NCBI RefSeq assembly: GCF_963675165.1
Contig: NC_087386.1
Coordinates: forward strand, 1,538,931 to 1,602,930
Reading direction: 5' to 3'
Source of the DNA: Halichondria panicea
Taxonomy: Eukaryota; Porifera; Demospongiae; Suberitida; Halichondriidae
Length of the DNA stretch: 64,000 nt
Part shown: piece by piece, positions 32,457 to 42,973 of the stretch
Layout of the letters: each line of letters begins with the position of its first letter
How positions within the stretch are numbered: the first letter of the stretch is position 1
The notes under the pieces: model-generated
The model's database searches: none
Told to the model about the DNA's origin: nothing
Seen by the model: only the letters and a program-made list of their open reading frames with translations
Translations under genes and position numbers: made by a program

Positions 32457-34979
32457 TCATACTGAGACAGAGGTAACAGCAAATGAGTCCAACTCTTCAT
32501 AGTCATGTTGCACTTGATCAGGCTCTTCATACACACCTTTTTCAGTAGTGCCTGGGCCATAGAGGGTGTTCTGTGTCATACTGAATGTGCTTGGTTTGAA
32601 TCCATAAGCTTCATTGCTATTGACAGTTATTTCAGAGTTGCCTTTGTGTTCTGTAACTATCAAAGTTTTCTTTGTTCTTTTGATGACAATTATGACGATG
32701 ATCAGCGTGATAACAAATATAATCATAAGAACTATAATCACTCCAAGAATGGCTCCGATAATCAACCCGAGGGGTTCTACAGCATCAGGAGTGGGAGGAG
32801 TGTTGGGAGATGGGGTAGTAGTGACACCAGGATCGATGGGACTGACAACAACATCAGTGGCTGCATGTGTGGGGAGAGAATATGAAAGTGAAAACTATGT
32901 GTAGTTACATCTAAATAAAGATGTGCAGAGAATACACCGTATAGCGGGTATATTCGAGGGTACAAATTAATGTTTGTGGTTTTCGCTGATTAAGCATATA
33001 CCACGAACATTTTATACCCACGAATTTAATATCACATGTGTGTGAGGAACTGAACATTAGAACTATATGTTTGGCTGTCAGCCTATTATAACTACGTATA
33101 CATCTACATGTGATTTGGTATTTACCTATGTTGTACTTTAACCTGGTGTTGTGCTCGCGTGAGCAGCTTTTGCCTCGTGATTTGGAGTATTATTGTTGAC
33201 AAGCAGTTGAACTACTGTAGATCTAGCTTGTTACACATGCATGCATGCATGCGGCTATTTCGCAAAAATTGAATCCGCAAAAACTGTTCCAAAAGCATTT
33301 TCTTTATATACCTTCGAATTATACATGCTATACGGTACATGTAACTGCTAATGGAGGCCGAAATCTAGCCACCAAAAATATCAACTTCCCATGGGCTATT
33401 ACATTGAAGTAGGTACCATCAGACAAATGCTCTGACCCCAGTATACAACTACAGTATACTGCACTCACTCAAGACAATTGTTTGGACGAGGGGGTTGATC
33501 ATCTGGCTGCTCGATATACAATTGTAAACTCGTGTGCTAGTCGTAAGTGGATCTCTTGTCAGATTCACAGTCAGTGTGCTGGTCACACTTGGTATAGATT
33601 GTGTCCCTCCATTCTGAATAAACATATCTCCTTGCTCGAACACAGAGTCATTGGATAAGTCATTGTTAGATAGTCGCCAAGTGATCGAAGGAATAGCCAT
33701 TAAAGGAAAGTAGCCAGAGAGAAAGCACCTCAACACTGCACTATCATCACTGGCTGTAACTTGAATCATTCCATTCTCAGCTTGTAGAGTACCTGCAGCA
33801 AAGATAGGAGACATTAAACACATTGTACATCACATAAACAATCAGTATAGCTGTTGCTCTATGCTGTACTTTTAATAGGCTTAGTGATATAGCCCTCTAT
33901 CATAATTACCTGGCAGTGAGAGGGTGATATCAACACTATTTGACACCGGTATTCCAAATGTTCCGAATGTGTGAGTGGCCAGACATCTGTAGGTATCGGC
34001 ATCATTACTGCTGAGTTGTGATAGCTCCAGAACACTAGTCCTCCCAGCATTGAGCACTCGTGCTGGAGGGAGGCCTAGGGTGTCACCAGTAAGCCGAGTC
34101 CAGGTCCAGTCAAACCGTCCCTCAGTGACAGAGCAGGTCAGGCTGAATGAGGAGTTGATGGTGGGTGGGGAGATGGTCCCCACAGTGTCCGTGGTGAAGG
34201 TGATGGGAGGAGGGTTGGGGAGGAGTACAACTGGAGGGGTGGAAAGATGTGTAAGGTACAGTGTTAACAGTTATTGTATATTGCCTGTACCTGACTCTGA
34301 TGTGCAGATCTCCACCTCAGTCAAGAGAAGCCAGTCGATCTGTTCAGTGTCTGAGAATTCGAATATAATTGTGAAGGTATTACTGGTAGGAGTCAAAGAG
34401 AGTGATTCTGGGATAAGGGTGACACTTCGTCGTCCATTATCGTCCAGGGTCAAGTTATCATTACCCTCTAGTTGATATGGATGGTCACCAGATCTAGATG
34501 GTGAGGTTATTCTGATATTGTAAGATAGTCCAATTCTTCGTGAGGGAATGTTGTAGAAGTAGAGATTGAGTCCCTCCACGTATGCAGTGTCCGTAGGAAC
34601 AAGAGTGAATGTGATACTGATATTCCGATCCCAAGCATGGCCAACAAAGTTACTATCATCAAGAGTTTGTGGGCCCAAGACTTCATCACCTAGTCTATCA
34701 CTTCCTAGTCCAAAAAATGGTCCAAAACAAGCGCCAGTAGACGATTGACACTGACCCTGTGTGCTCTGTCCCCCAAAGTCACTGGGGAGTGGGCTAACCA
34801 AGTACTGTGACCATCTCCTGTCTGTAGAAAGAAAATGCATAGTGTCACAGTGCAATACACACATAAGCGTACGTACGCTCACCAGTTGGACTACACATAG
34901 AATTGCCCGGAGTTGTAAGTTGGAGGATGAGCAGTAGAGAGAGAGTCAGGAAGTGAGAGCATCTCCATAGCCAGTCCAT
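32457..34979 (-). CDS. Type I Ig-domain receptor with tyrosine-motif tail, copy 2 (intact)
   Basis: Five exons, 34883-34979, 34291-34821, 33910-34230, 33469-33792 and 32457-32860, joined in phase 1, give 558 aa. Order: signal peptide (CSHFLTLSLLLILQL); a domain of about 175 residues (HAWDRNISITFTL, GLNLYFYNIPSRRIGLSYN, QIDWLLLTEVEIC) that looks beta-rich, possibly galactose-binding-like; Ig1 (SLTCSVTEGRFDWTWTR ... DTYRCLATH); Ig2 (AVLRCFLSGY ... SITWRLSN ... VYNCISS); a Ser/Thr/Pro stalk; a membrane span near residues 457-484; and a tail with NEAYGF, NTLYGP, GVYEEP and HDYEEL. YEEL fits a YxxL signalling motif. Inference: surface recognition or adhesion receptor. It is the only copy with all parts. 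Confidence 0.85.
32936..33336. mobile_element. ACCGTATAGCGGG-family element
   Basis: It starts ACCGTATAGCGGGTATATTC and ends GCTATACGGT, the complement. It lies in the last intron of receptor 2. A shorter relative is at 60155-60302. Confidence 0.55.
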
Positions 34980-35318
34980 CTGTATAGTCGTGAGTCAGGT
35001 TTAAGGGACAAGCATTTTATACGCATAATGAATCTGGCAAAGGTTATAATTATCAGAACTGACAGGGCTTTATTGGAATGCTATGATAAAATTGGGGGTC
35101 AACATAGGACAAGGTGCTAATAGTAAAAGCAATGAGATGAGTATTCAACAGTGTATATACTGTGACACTACAGTCATTCCGCCAGCGTGACCGGATGCCT
35201 ATCAGTATTTTATTTGCAAAGGAAGATGAACTTCCTGTCTTAATTGTGTTGGTTTTGCTCATTATATATTCATGCTCTTTTTTTCTACACTTGTAATCAC
35301 CACATCTCTACTGATAGC

Positions 35319-36495
35319 TCCAGATGCACCCATTTGCCAGGCATGTAGACGAGACATTGGACGAGTTGGATCTGACCCCGATTTCACACCTAGATGGGAG
35401 AAAGTGAAAGGTAAAGAGAAGAATGTGTAATACATGAATGCAAAGCTAAAGTATTTGCATCAAGCAAACCCATATCAATGGAAATATTTCGATCAGCACT
35501 AGCCGCACAACTGGACTCAATGCCGCTGACAATAGTATTAACAATCCTATACCACTCTGCAAGCACCATTACTTCATGCTATCACTACTCTTCACCAACG
35601 CAAACAAATTGTGTATCATGTAATGTGTCCATTAAACGTATAAATGTTAGATCTTGCCCTAACCCCTTTGAAATTGAACACCTCCGTGACAAAACTGGAT
35701 TTGACGGTAATAGTAAGGATACAGACAAGGTTTGCATGAGTTGCTACAAATTTCATTTGTCAATCTTAGACTAACAAAAAGTAACGAGCACAGACAAAAA
35801 CATTGTGACGTTAATCAACTCCAATGAGGATAAAGAATTGAATAGAGTATAGTGAACAACGCTGTGATTAAAACTGTAATTTCTGACACTATTAAGAAAC
35901 GAGGTGACCCTCACTCTCTACAGTTCACTGCTTGCATACAACAGAGCTAGAGATAGACTTGAGTGTTTGTGTTTCACTTTCACAAGCAAAGGAGCTAACC
36001 ATTGCCATGTGTCTTTTAGGCCATTAGTTGACACTTAGGTCATATATACAGTTGCAAAGTTAGGCATCCTTAGGCCTAACACTAACTTTGTTTTATAAGT
36101 AGGCTGCTATGGGAACAAAGAAAACCTATTGTCCTAGAGCCACTCCATATAGCCCAAATAGTGTTAACACTACTACAATTGAGGATCTTATAACGTTTAG
36201 AAATCTGAAAAATTTAGAATAAAAACAGATGGCTCCCTTCAATTTTAACGAAATAAAAAACATGCAGCAATCAAACACAGCAAGTGCAGTCACAGATGAC
36301 GTAATGTTGGAAGTAAGTCTTGAAGAGTGCATTCGTATGCACTCTTCAGAGACGACAGTTATAATGGAAGGCGAAAAGGTGGACGAACTAATGGATTGGG
36401 TATTTGGGCCTAGTCTCAATGAAGAAGTTGAACAGTTATCAAGCTACTCCATTTATCAAGCTACTCAGACACAGAGGACTAAGATTTTATTTTAA
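35319..36495 (+). pseudogene. Cysteine-rich coding relic, family unknown
   Basis: Three coding-like pieces: 35319-35411 (APDAPICQACRRDIGRVG, with splice-like borders), 35478-35774 (NCVSCNVSIKRINV ... DKVCMSCYKFHLSIL) and about 36229-36495 (MLEVSLEECIRMHSSETTVI). CxxC pairs suggest a zinc-binding module. Stops interrupt the sequence between the pieces. It may be a decayed transposon gene, since the transposon at 54081 also begins with a CxxC module, or a lineage-specific gene. Confidence 0.35.
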
Positions 36496-36499
36496 TAGC

Positions 36500-37961
36500 T
36501 ATATATGTAGAAAGTGGTATATTAAACCACTAAGCTAATACACATTCCTATTTGTAAACTTTTTTTCTGACAACATTCACCTATTCGCATATATACTTCC
36601 AGATCATGGTTATCGCTCAGTGTTGGGTCAAAGTAAGAAAATACCCTCTTGTTTAACCTTGTTTGGGATCACAGCCACTTAGCCAACACGAATTTACCAT
36701 TTATACTTCAAATCCATGTTCTTTTATGATAGACAGAACATTTCAACAACAGACAGCGAAGTAAAAAAGTTAGAATTAGTGAGAAAAAGGAGTATAACTT
36801 TAGCTACTATTGTTCGCTGTCTCTGCCCAGATTCTTCATAACAAATAATGTCATTGTGCAAATAAATTTCACGTGAGCTGCACCCTGGCGGAATGACTGA
36901 CTAGCTTGATATCGTCTTTATTCATATTGTGATAACTAGATTGTATACGTACACTGCATGCACACACTAAACATTAGGACACGCTCTTGATTCCTACAAC
37001 TCTCAACATACTTGGAGTAGACTCAATACGATACACACACAATGGTTAATACTTATTGCTCAGTATACAATAATTATATACAATACAACATGGAACAGAG
37101 CTATTCAGTCAATATACATTCACAGTTTAATAAGTTAGCAGTACAATAATAACTATATTCTCAATTCTAGATCTATAGCCCATAGCCCCCCCCCCCCATA
37201 CTCACCATAACTGAGTTTCTGTGCTGCATGGCTAGTAGTCTAGTTTATAGTTACGTATACGCCCCTGCTATTTAGTGATAGACTTGGTTGTAGCTAGCTC
37301 TCAGGATTGTGCGGTGGTACAGACTTTTGCAGAGTTCTTGCAACTCGACGTCTAAAGCGGAAGTTACCGTCACGTGATATTCTTGTACATTAAAGCCACA
37401 CAACATCACGTGAGCCAAACATTGCTGAGTGAGGCAAGTTTTTTACATTGAGTTCTCAAGATGTATCACTAAATTACTTGTTTTTATAGGCAAAAAATAA
37501 TCCCTATATTTTAATATCAGAAAGTTCCAGATAATTATGTTAGAACAGCCAATTAGCGTTAAAATTAATTAATTGCAATGGTGTCTCATAATACCCCCCC
37601 TGTCTCATAATACCCAAACCACTTTGAACACTAAAATGCTAGCATTAGCTGCTTTTTTTTGCTTACATGCAAAGCCTATTGACCATAAAAGTTAGTGAAC
37701 AGGCTATTTAGCTCCCTCAAGATTACTGCAAGACAGGGGGGTCAGAAACATTTAGATGTCTCCCCTTGTACTCTATATACTAGTGTATACAACCTATTGT
37801 ATATAGTTTCACCATAATATATTTAGGTTGCTCTGAATACAATTATAGTCTCTACGCAATGACATTTGAAGAAATTAGAGTAGCTTCTACTTTATGTTTT
37901 ATTTCAAGTGAGGTGAAAAAGATTATAACTAGCTGCTATAGATCTAGCATATATAATTATA
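36500..37961. other. Intergenic 1.46 kb, nothing coding recognised
   Basis: AT-rich, with a poly-C run near 37187-37198. From about 37780 it becomes the conserved 5' flank of the transferase genes (GGTTGCTCTGAATACAATTA). Confidence 0.45.
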
Positions 37962-39451
37962 ATGATAGTTACAAGAAGAAAGCTGTTTGTTGGAGTTGTC
38001 CTTACCAGTCTTGGATGCATTGCCTGCATAGAATTATTGATAGTGAGTTCAAATTTTATATAAAGGTACCTACAAGAGTTCCTAATGAACTCTTGGTATA
38101 CCTAAGTATTATGTAGTCTTGCTAGTGCGACGTTTTCCTTAGAGGGAATATTCTCTCCCCCCCCCAACACTTGCTCGCGAGGCTACCTAGTATGGGTGCC
38201 ATTTGTGTCAAATATTTTAGTACATGTCAAGAGCACTAGCTATAAATGCATGAGGGTATTTACTAAAAGCGTGAGGGTAATTACTAAAAGCATGAACCTC
38301 GAGGTATTCTATATAATTATAATATAGCTTCGAATCCAGGTTGTATGCTTGCTTTGATTTGAGGCTATTATTTCCAGCAAATTATAGTGTAAGATAACTA
38401 AATAAGCCTACACAGTAAAAACAGATTCGTTATAATAACATAAAACATCTCAAATAAAATGCATCATTTGAAATTTAATGTAGAAATGATATAAATTTCT
38501 GTCATTTCTACATTAAATTTCAAATGATGCATTTTATTTGAGATGTTTTATGTTATTATAACGAATCTGTTTTTACTGTGTAAGCTCTGCAGGCTATATA
38601 CAGTTGTGCCAACAGAATTTACTGTGCAACAAACCCTCGGCTGGTGACATGATTATAAAGAAACCAGAAGAGTGATATAATGCAGTGCATGCATGCATGT
38701 ATAGTGATGTTGTTATCATGTATAGTTGAACGGTACTTCAGCAGTAGTTCTAACAAGACATTTAAAAACTGAATTCGAATATTGGACATATAAATATTCA
38801 CTTTCCGGAGACTCTGTGATGCAATTGAAGGAAAAATTGGATCCAGTACCGTTTAATCTCACAATGGCCAAAAGCATGGCATACTACGGGTTATCAGAGA
38901 CGTTTGTTGACTATTTATTGCACAATGAAGAGGCTGTTAAGTTTCGGAGATTTATGGAGGATACTATAATAGCTGATGAGCATGTTGTTGCTACCCTCTT
39001 CAATCGAACAGGTATATATATGTCATATACAGAGCTTTTATAGCAACACATTGTTAGCTAGTGAGAGCCTGCATCTATATATATGTGAGTAGATACTGCA
39101 TGGTGTATGCATATAACATATACATAATTATACATGCATGCAGGTGTACCTGGTGGAAGAAATGAAAGATATGTACATCTTATACCCATAACTTCCTCCT
39201 ATTTGTGGCTTTCTTCCGGAGCAAAGAAGAAGCTATGCACTGGTTGGAATGTGCACAAGATTTGTACCATAGCAAATGGCGATCTTCGGCAACTAGACTA
39301 TATGTTCAACCCTAAGAAATATCATCAGACTTTCTTCCACAACAAGTTGTTCATTGAGAGAGATCAGGCAGTGATGGACTGTGCTGAGGAAGAGCTCCTC
39401 AGGAGAAACAGAGAAGAATGTTTGACCGACAATGCACTGAGCATGCACTAG
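37962..39451 (+). CDS. GT14-like copy 3, internally deleted but still open
   Basis: Exon 1 at 37962-38042 (MIVTRRKLFVGVVLTSLGC, ending ELLI) and exon 3 at 39144-39451 are intact. Exon 2 keeps only its 3' part: homology starts at 38726, directly after GTATAG, which can act as an acceptor and keeps phase 0. The predicted product is about 224 aa: anchor, then LNGTSAVVLTRH to the C-terminus with ADEHVVATLFNR. It lacks the HYDKKS donor-side region and the QMNCMED segment, so catalysis is unlikely. A 169-bp MITE sits in intron 1. It could be a pseudogene or a non-catalytic anchored protein. Confidence 0.6.
38412..38580. mobile_element. Foldback Tc1/mariner-type MITE, TA duplication
   Basis: 169 bp, two nearly perfect complementary arms of about 78 bp around TATAAATTTCTG, with ends CACAGTAAAAACAG / complement. 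TA is duplicated at 38410-38411 and 38581-38582. Empty counterparts read AGCCTAAGCTCTG at about 21167 and 49310. Confidence 0.85.
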
Positions 39452-40544
39452 TGCAATTTTATATGACTTCGAGAAACCGAATTATCTGATAAGGGGACTG
39501 AAAATTACTATTAGTGCAAATGTTGTCTTTTTTGCTCAGACATTATAATTATAGTTATGTTTTGTTATTCAGGCACAGCTGTTTGTGCAAGGTGAAAGTC
39601 ATCTGGCCACTTTTGTTTTCAATGTCCATATTTATGCCTCGAGGCGTAGCCGCAAGAGACAGCCGATCTCCATGTGTGCATGCCCACAAGAGCAGGACAA
39701 TACTGAGCCTGATACTGAGCCAACAAGTGAGACAATATTAAGTGAGCCATAGGCCATTTGCCGCAACACAATCTCTTTAGCAAACTAAAGCTTTTTTCTA
39801 GAGTTATGGTTGTTTGACTCACAGTGAAAGCTGTTGCAGTCTCTTTAAAATCTTTCATAGCGTCATCTGTTTACAAACTTTCTATTCAACTTATGAAGTG
39901 TTAGAAGTGTAATTACTTCTTACAACCCACTACTTCAATCTAGATCTATTTTAAACTAATAATAAATGTTTTTCTTCATAATTTGCTATTCACACTGAGA
40001 CGGAGGTCACAGCAAATTAGTCCAACTCTTATAGTCATGTTGCATTAGCCTCGATCCCAGGCTGATCCGTCTCCAATTGAACGCTAGGTCGCCTCCTCCT
40101 AGTAAGGAACAGCTTGTAGCAATGCTACAGTGCACTATCGTTCCCAAAGACACAGGAGTCTACTGAAGTATAAACAATTTTGAAACATGGCTGCAGGATG
40201 GAAACAGAAGTCAGGAGGACGAAGTTGACAAATGCTACAAGTTGAAGACATGCTTTCATGTTTGTGACAATGGATCCAGAACAGTTAAAATCATTGGCTC
40301 TTAGTGTTCCTCGTAGGGACAAGAAAAGATACTGTGGAACCCTATACTATCAACCCAGCAAACGCTATAGAAACTGGTAGTGAAAAAACTGAACAGCCAT
40401 AGCTAATTATCATGCAGCTACAGCTTTATTATCATTTCTGTACATTTAAAAAAATTATACTTGTACTTTATACCCTCAAGCTTATAATTCCCTGGGAAAC
40501 TATGAGATTATGGCTCATAATTCCCTGATAAACACACACAAGTG
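39452..40544. other. Spacer between transferase 3 and receptor 3 remains
   Basis: It includes an interspersed-repeat stretch (about 39630-39900, starting TTATGCCTCGAGGCGTAGCC), a receptor-tail fragment near 39995, and about 330 bp of unique sequence (40055-40385) with no gene supported. Confidence 0.4.
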
Positions 40545-41745
40545 GGATCTAATCACTCCAAGAATGGTTCCGATAATCAGCCCGAGGCTTTCTCCATGCA
40601 GTCTCAGGAGTGGGAGGAGTGTTGGAACATGTGGGAGGAATGGATCGACAATATCAGTGGCTGCAAGTGAGAAGAGGAGGAAATTAATACGTGAAAACTA
40701 TGTCAATACAGCGAAACCTAATAGCCTTTTGCTCGAATTATGGAGGTTTAAAGTTTGTCAACAAAATCGTCAGTTTCCTTGCTCGGCTATTATACCATTG
40801 GATCCCTCGAAGTAGGCTACCATCGTATTCAACTCTGACCCCGGTACAATTACAATTGTTTGGAAGAGTACGTTGAATAATTTTGGCTCGAGATACAAGT
40901 GTATAAATTCGTGGGCTAGTCGTAAGTGGATCTCTTGTAAGATTTACAGTCAGTGTGCTGACAAACTTGGTATAAGTTGTGCCCCTCCATTCTGAATAAA
41001 CCTCCTTGCTCAGACGTGATGAGTCATTGGATAATTAATTGGCTAGCCGAATTATCAAAGGAACAGCCATCGAAGGAAGGTAGCCAAGAGAGAGCACCTC
41101 AACACTGCACTGTTATCACTGGCTGTAACTAGAATTATTCCATTCTCAGCTTGTAGAGTACCTGCAGCAAAGATAGGAGACATTAAACACGTTGTACAGT
41201 GTGCAATTAGTATGATGCAACTGTATAATTATACAGTACGTAGAAAGCATAGCCTACTTCTTCTTCTATCGTATAAATGTACTGTTTTACCTGAAAGTGA
41301 GACCGGGGAGATATCAATATTATTTGACTATTGTGTTCCGAATGTGTGAGTGGCCTGACATCAGTAGGTATCGACATCATCATTACTCCTGAGTTGTGAT
41401 AGCTCCAGAACACTAGTCCTCCCAGCATTGAGTACTCGTGCTGGAGGGAGGGTGTCACCAGTAAGCCGAGTCCGAGTCCAGGTCCAGTCAAACACCGTCC
41501 CTCAGTGGCAGAGCAGGTCAGGTTGAGTGAAGAGTTGATGGTGGGTGGGGAGATGGTCCCCACAGTGTCCGGGGTGAAGGTGATGGGAGGAGGGGTGGGG
41601 AGGGGTACAACTGGGAGGGGTGGAAATATGAGTAAGGCACAGTGTTCAATTTGATATTGCCTGTACCTGATTCTGATGTGCAGATCTCCACCTCAAACTC
41701 AAGAAAAGCCAGTCTAACTGTTCAGTGTTTGAGAATTAGAATAAT
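40545..41745 (-). pseudogene. Ig-domain receptor copy 3, heavily decayed
   Basis: Remains of the stalk exon (about 40550-40670), Ig2 (about 40860-41170), Ig1 (about 41290-41600) and the end of exon 2 (about 41665-41745) are in the usual order. Several frame breaks are present, and exon 2 is cut at the same point as in copies 1 and 4. Confidence 0.75.
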
Positions 41746-41765
41746 TGTCTCCTTGCTAGAGCATA

Positions 41766-42010
41766 TATAGGTGCCAACTGTCCCGAATTGGTCAGGACTG
41801 TCCCAGATTTAGCACCCCTGTCCCTTGTCACAAAGGAAACTGCTATTCACCTCAAATATCCGGATTTTCAGGTTGTTGCTCTTGAGCTGGGTTATTAAGC
41901 TCCAATAAAGCTTCCTAACACCCCCATGTTTTGTCCCTGAAATTTGGCTGGGGAAGTTGGCACCTATGCTAGAGTCAGTGACTCTAGCATAGGTGCCAAC
42001 TTCCCCAGAC
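41766..42010. mobile_element. TAGGTGCCAACT inverted-repeat element
   Basis: Left end TATAGGTGCCAACTGTCCC; right end AAGTTGGCACCTATG near 41968. A further inverted copy of the end (TAGCATAGGTGCCAACTTCC) follows at about 41985, forming a local palindrome around CTAGAGTCAGTGACTCTAG. Confidence 0.5.
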
Positions 42011-42144
42011 TCAGTGTAATACTATACATAGTTTGACCATAATAATGGCTTGACCACACTATCAGGTTTCTCTGTACAATAACTATTAGTCTCCACAATG
42101 ATTAGAGTATAGCTTCTAATTTTCAAGTGAGGTGATAACTAGCT

Positions 42145-42972
42145 GCTATAATAACTAGTGTTCAAGCTGGCGCTGTGCTAATGCCTCTCGCCATGTTTTT
42201 GCTTTCGCTCAAAAGTAATTAGAATGTTATCTAAAGTTAGCTTATCTATATAAAGTCACTGAGAAGAAAACACTTATTTACATGCATCTATTGTTGTATT
42301 ATGTGGCTTACCAGGACCTCAAGAAAGAAGAAAATTGATTCTTCCAGGATCTGTAGTTCAGTGTATATAATATCTAAGAAGAAAAGACCTGTACATGCAT
42401 ATTGTTATCTATATTAATATTGTTATATGGTAGTGTTTTATGGCTTACCAGGCCCTAGCCCTCAAGACAAAGATGATTCTGCCAGGAGGATCTGGATCTG
42501 GATCTTGGATATTATTTTCTCACACATGGGGAATGAGCGCGCATGCGCATTACATCCACAGCAATAATTAAAGGGTGTGTCCAAAGAGATCAATTTTCAC
42601 AAATGGCTACTGCTAGCTAGCTGCTTTAACAGATATTTTCTGAGTCTTGTAGCTAACAAAAAGCTAGCGCTTTAGTTCAAGGCTAACTCATATGTTGAAT
42701 AGAAAGTTTGTGCGAACAGATGATGCTATGACAGATTCTGAAGAGACTGCAACAGCCTTCAATGTGAGTCAAACTAGCCATAACTAGAGAAAGAAGCTTT
42801 AGTTTGCTAATCCACGAATCAAAATCCAAGAGAACGTGGCTAGAAGCCTATAGAAGCTGTTAGTTTTCGTCGCATTGCAACCGTTGAGCAGTTACTGCTG
42901 GAATACACACACACACAGACACACACACAGTCAGCTTTACCGTATCCCTCGTGCGGCTACGCCTCGAGGCAT
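42145..42972. repeat. Interspersed repeat, long copy, abutting transferase 4
   Basis: It begins AACTAGTGTTCAAGCTGG and ends CCCTCGTGCGGCTACGCC plus TCGAGGCAT, after a CA tract at 42901-42930. A shorter copy lies at 3615-3895, and its interior resembles 53740-54080. It ends one base before the duplicated block, so it marks or caused the left breakpoint. Confidence 0.6.
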
Positions 42973-42973
42973 A

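Noticed and set aside
40125-40322. Small secreted-peptide-like frame (MKACLQLVAFVNFVLL)
   Set aside because: Only about 45 residues from the ATG, no splice context and no paralogue; likely chance.
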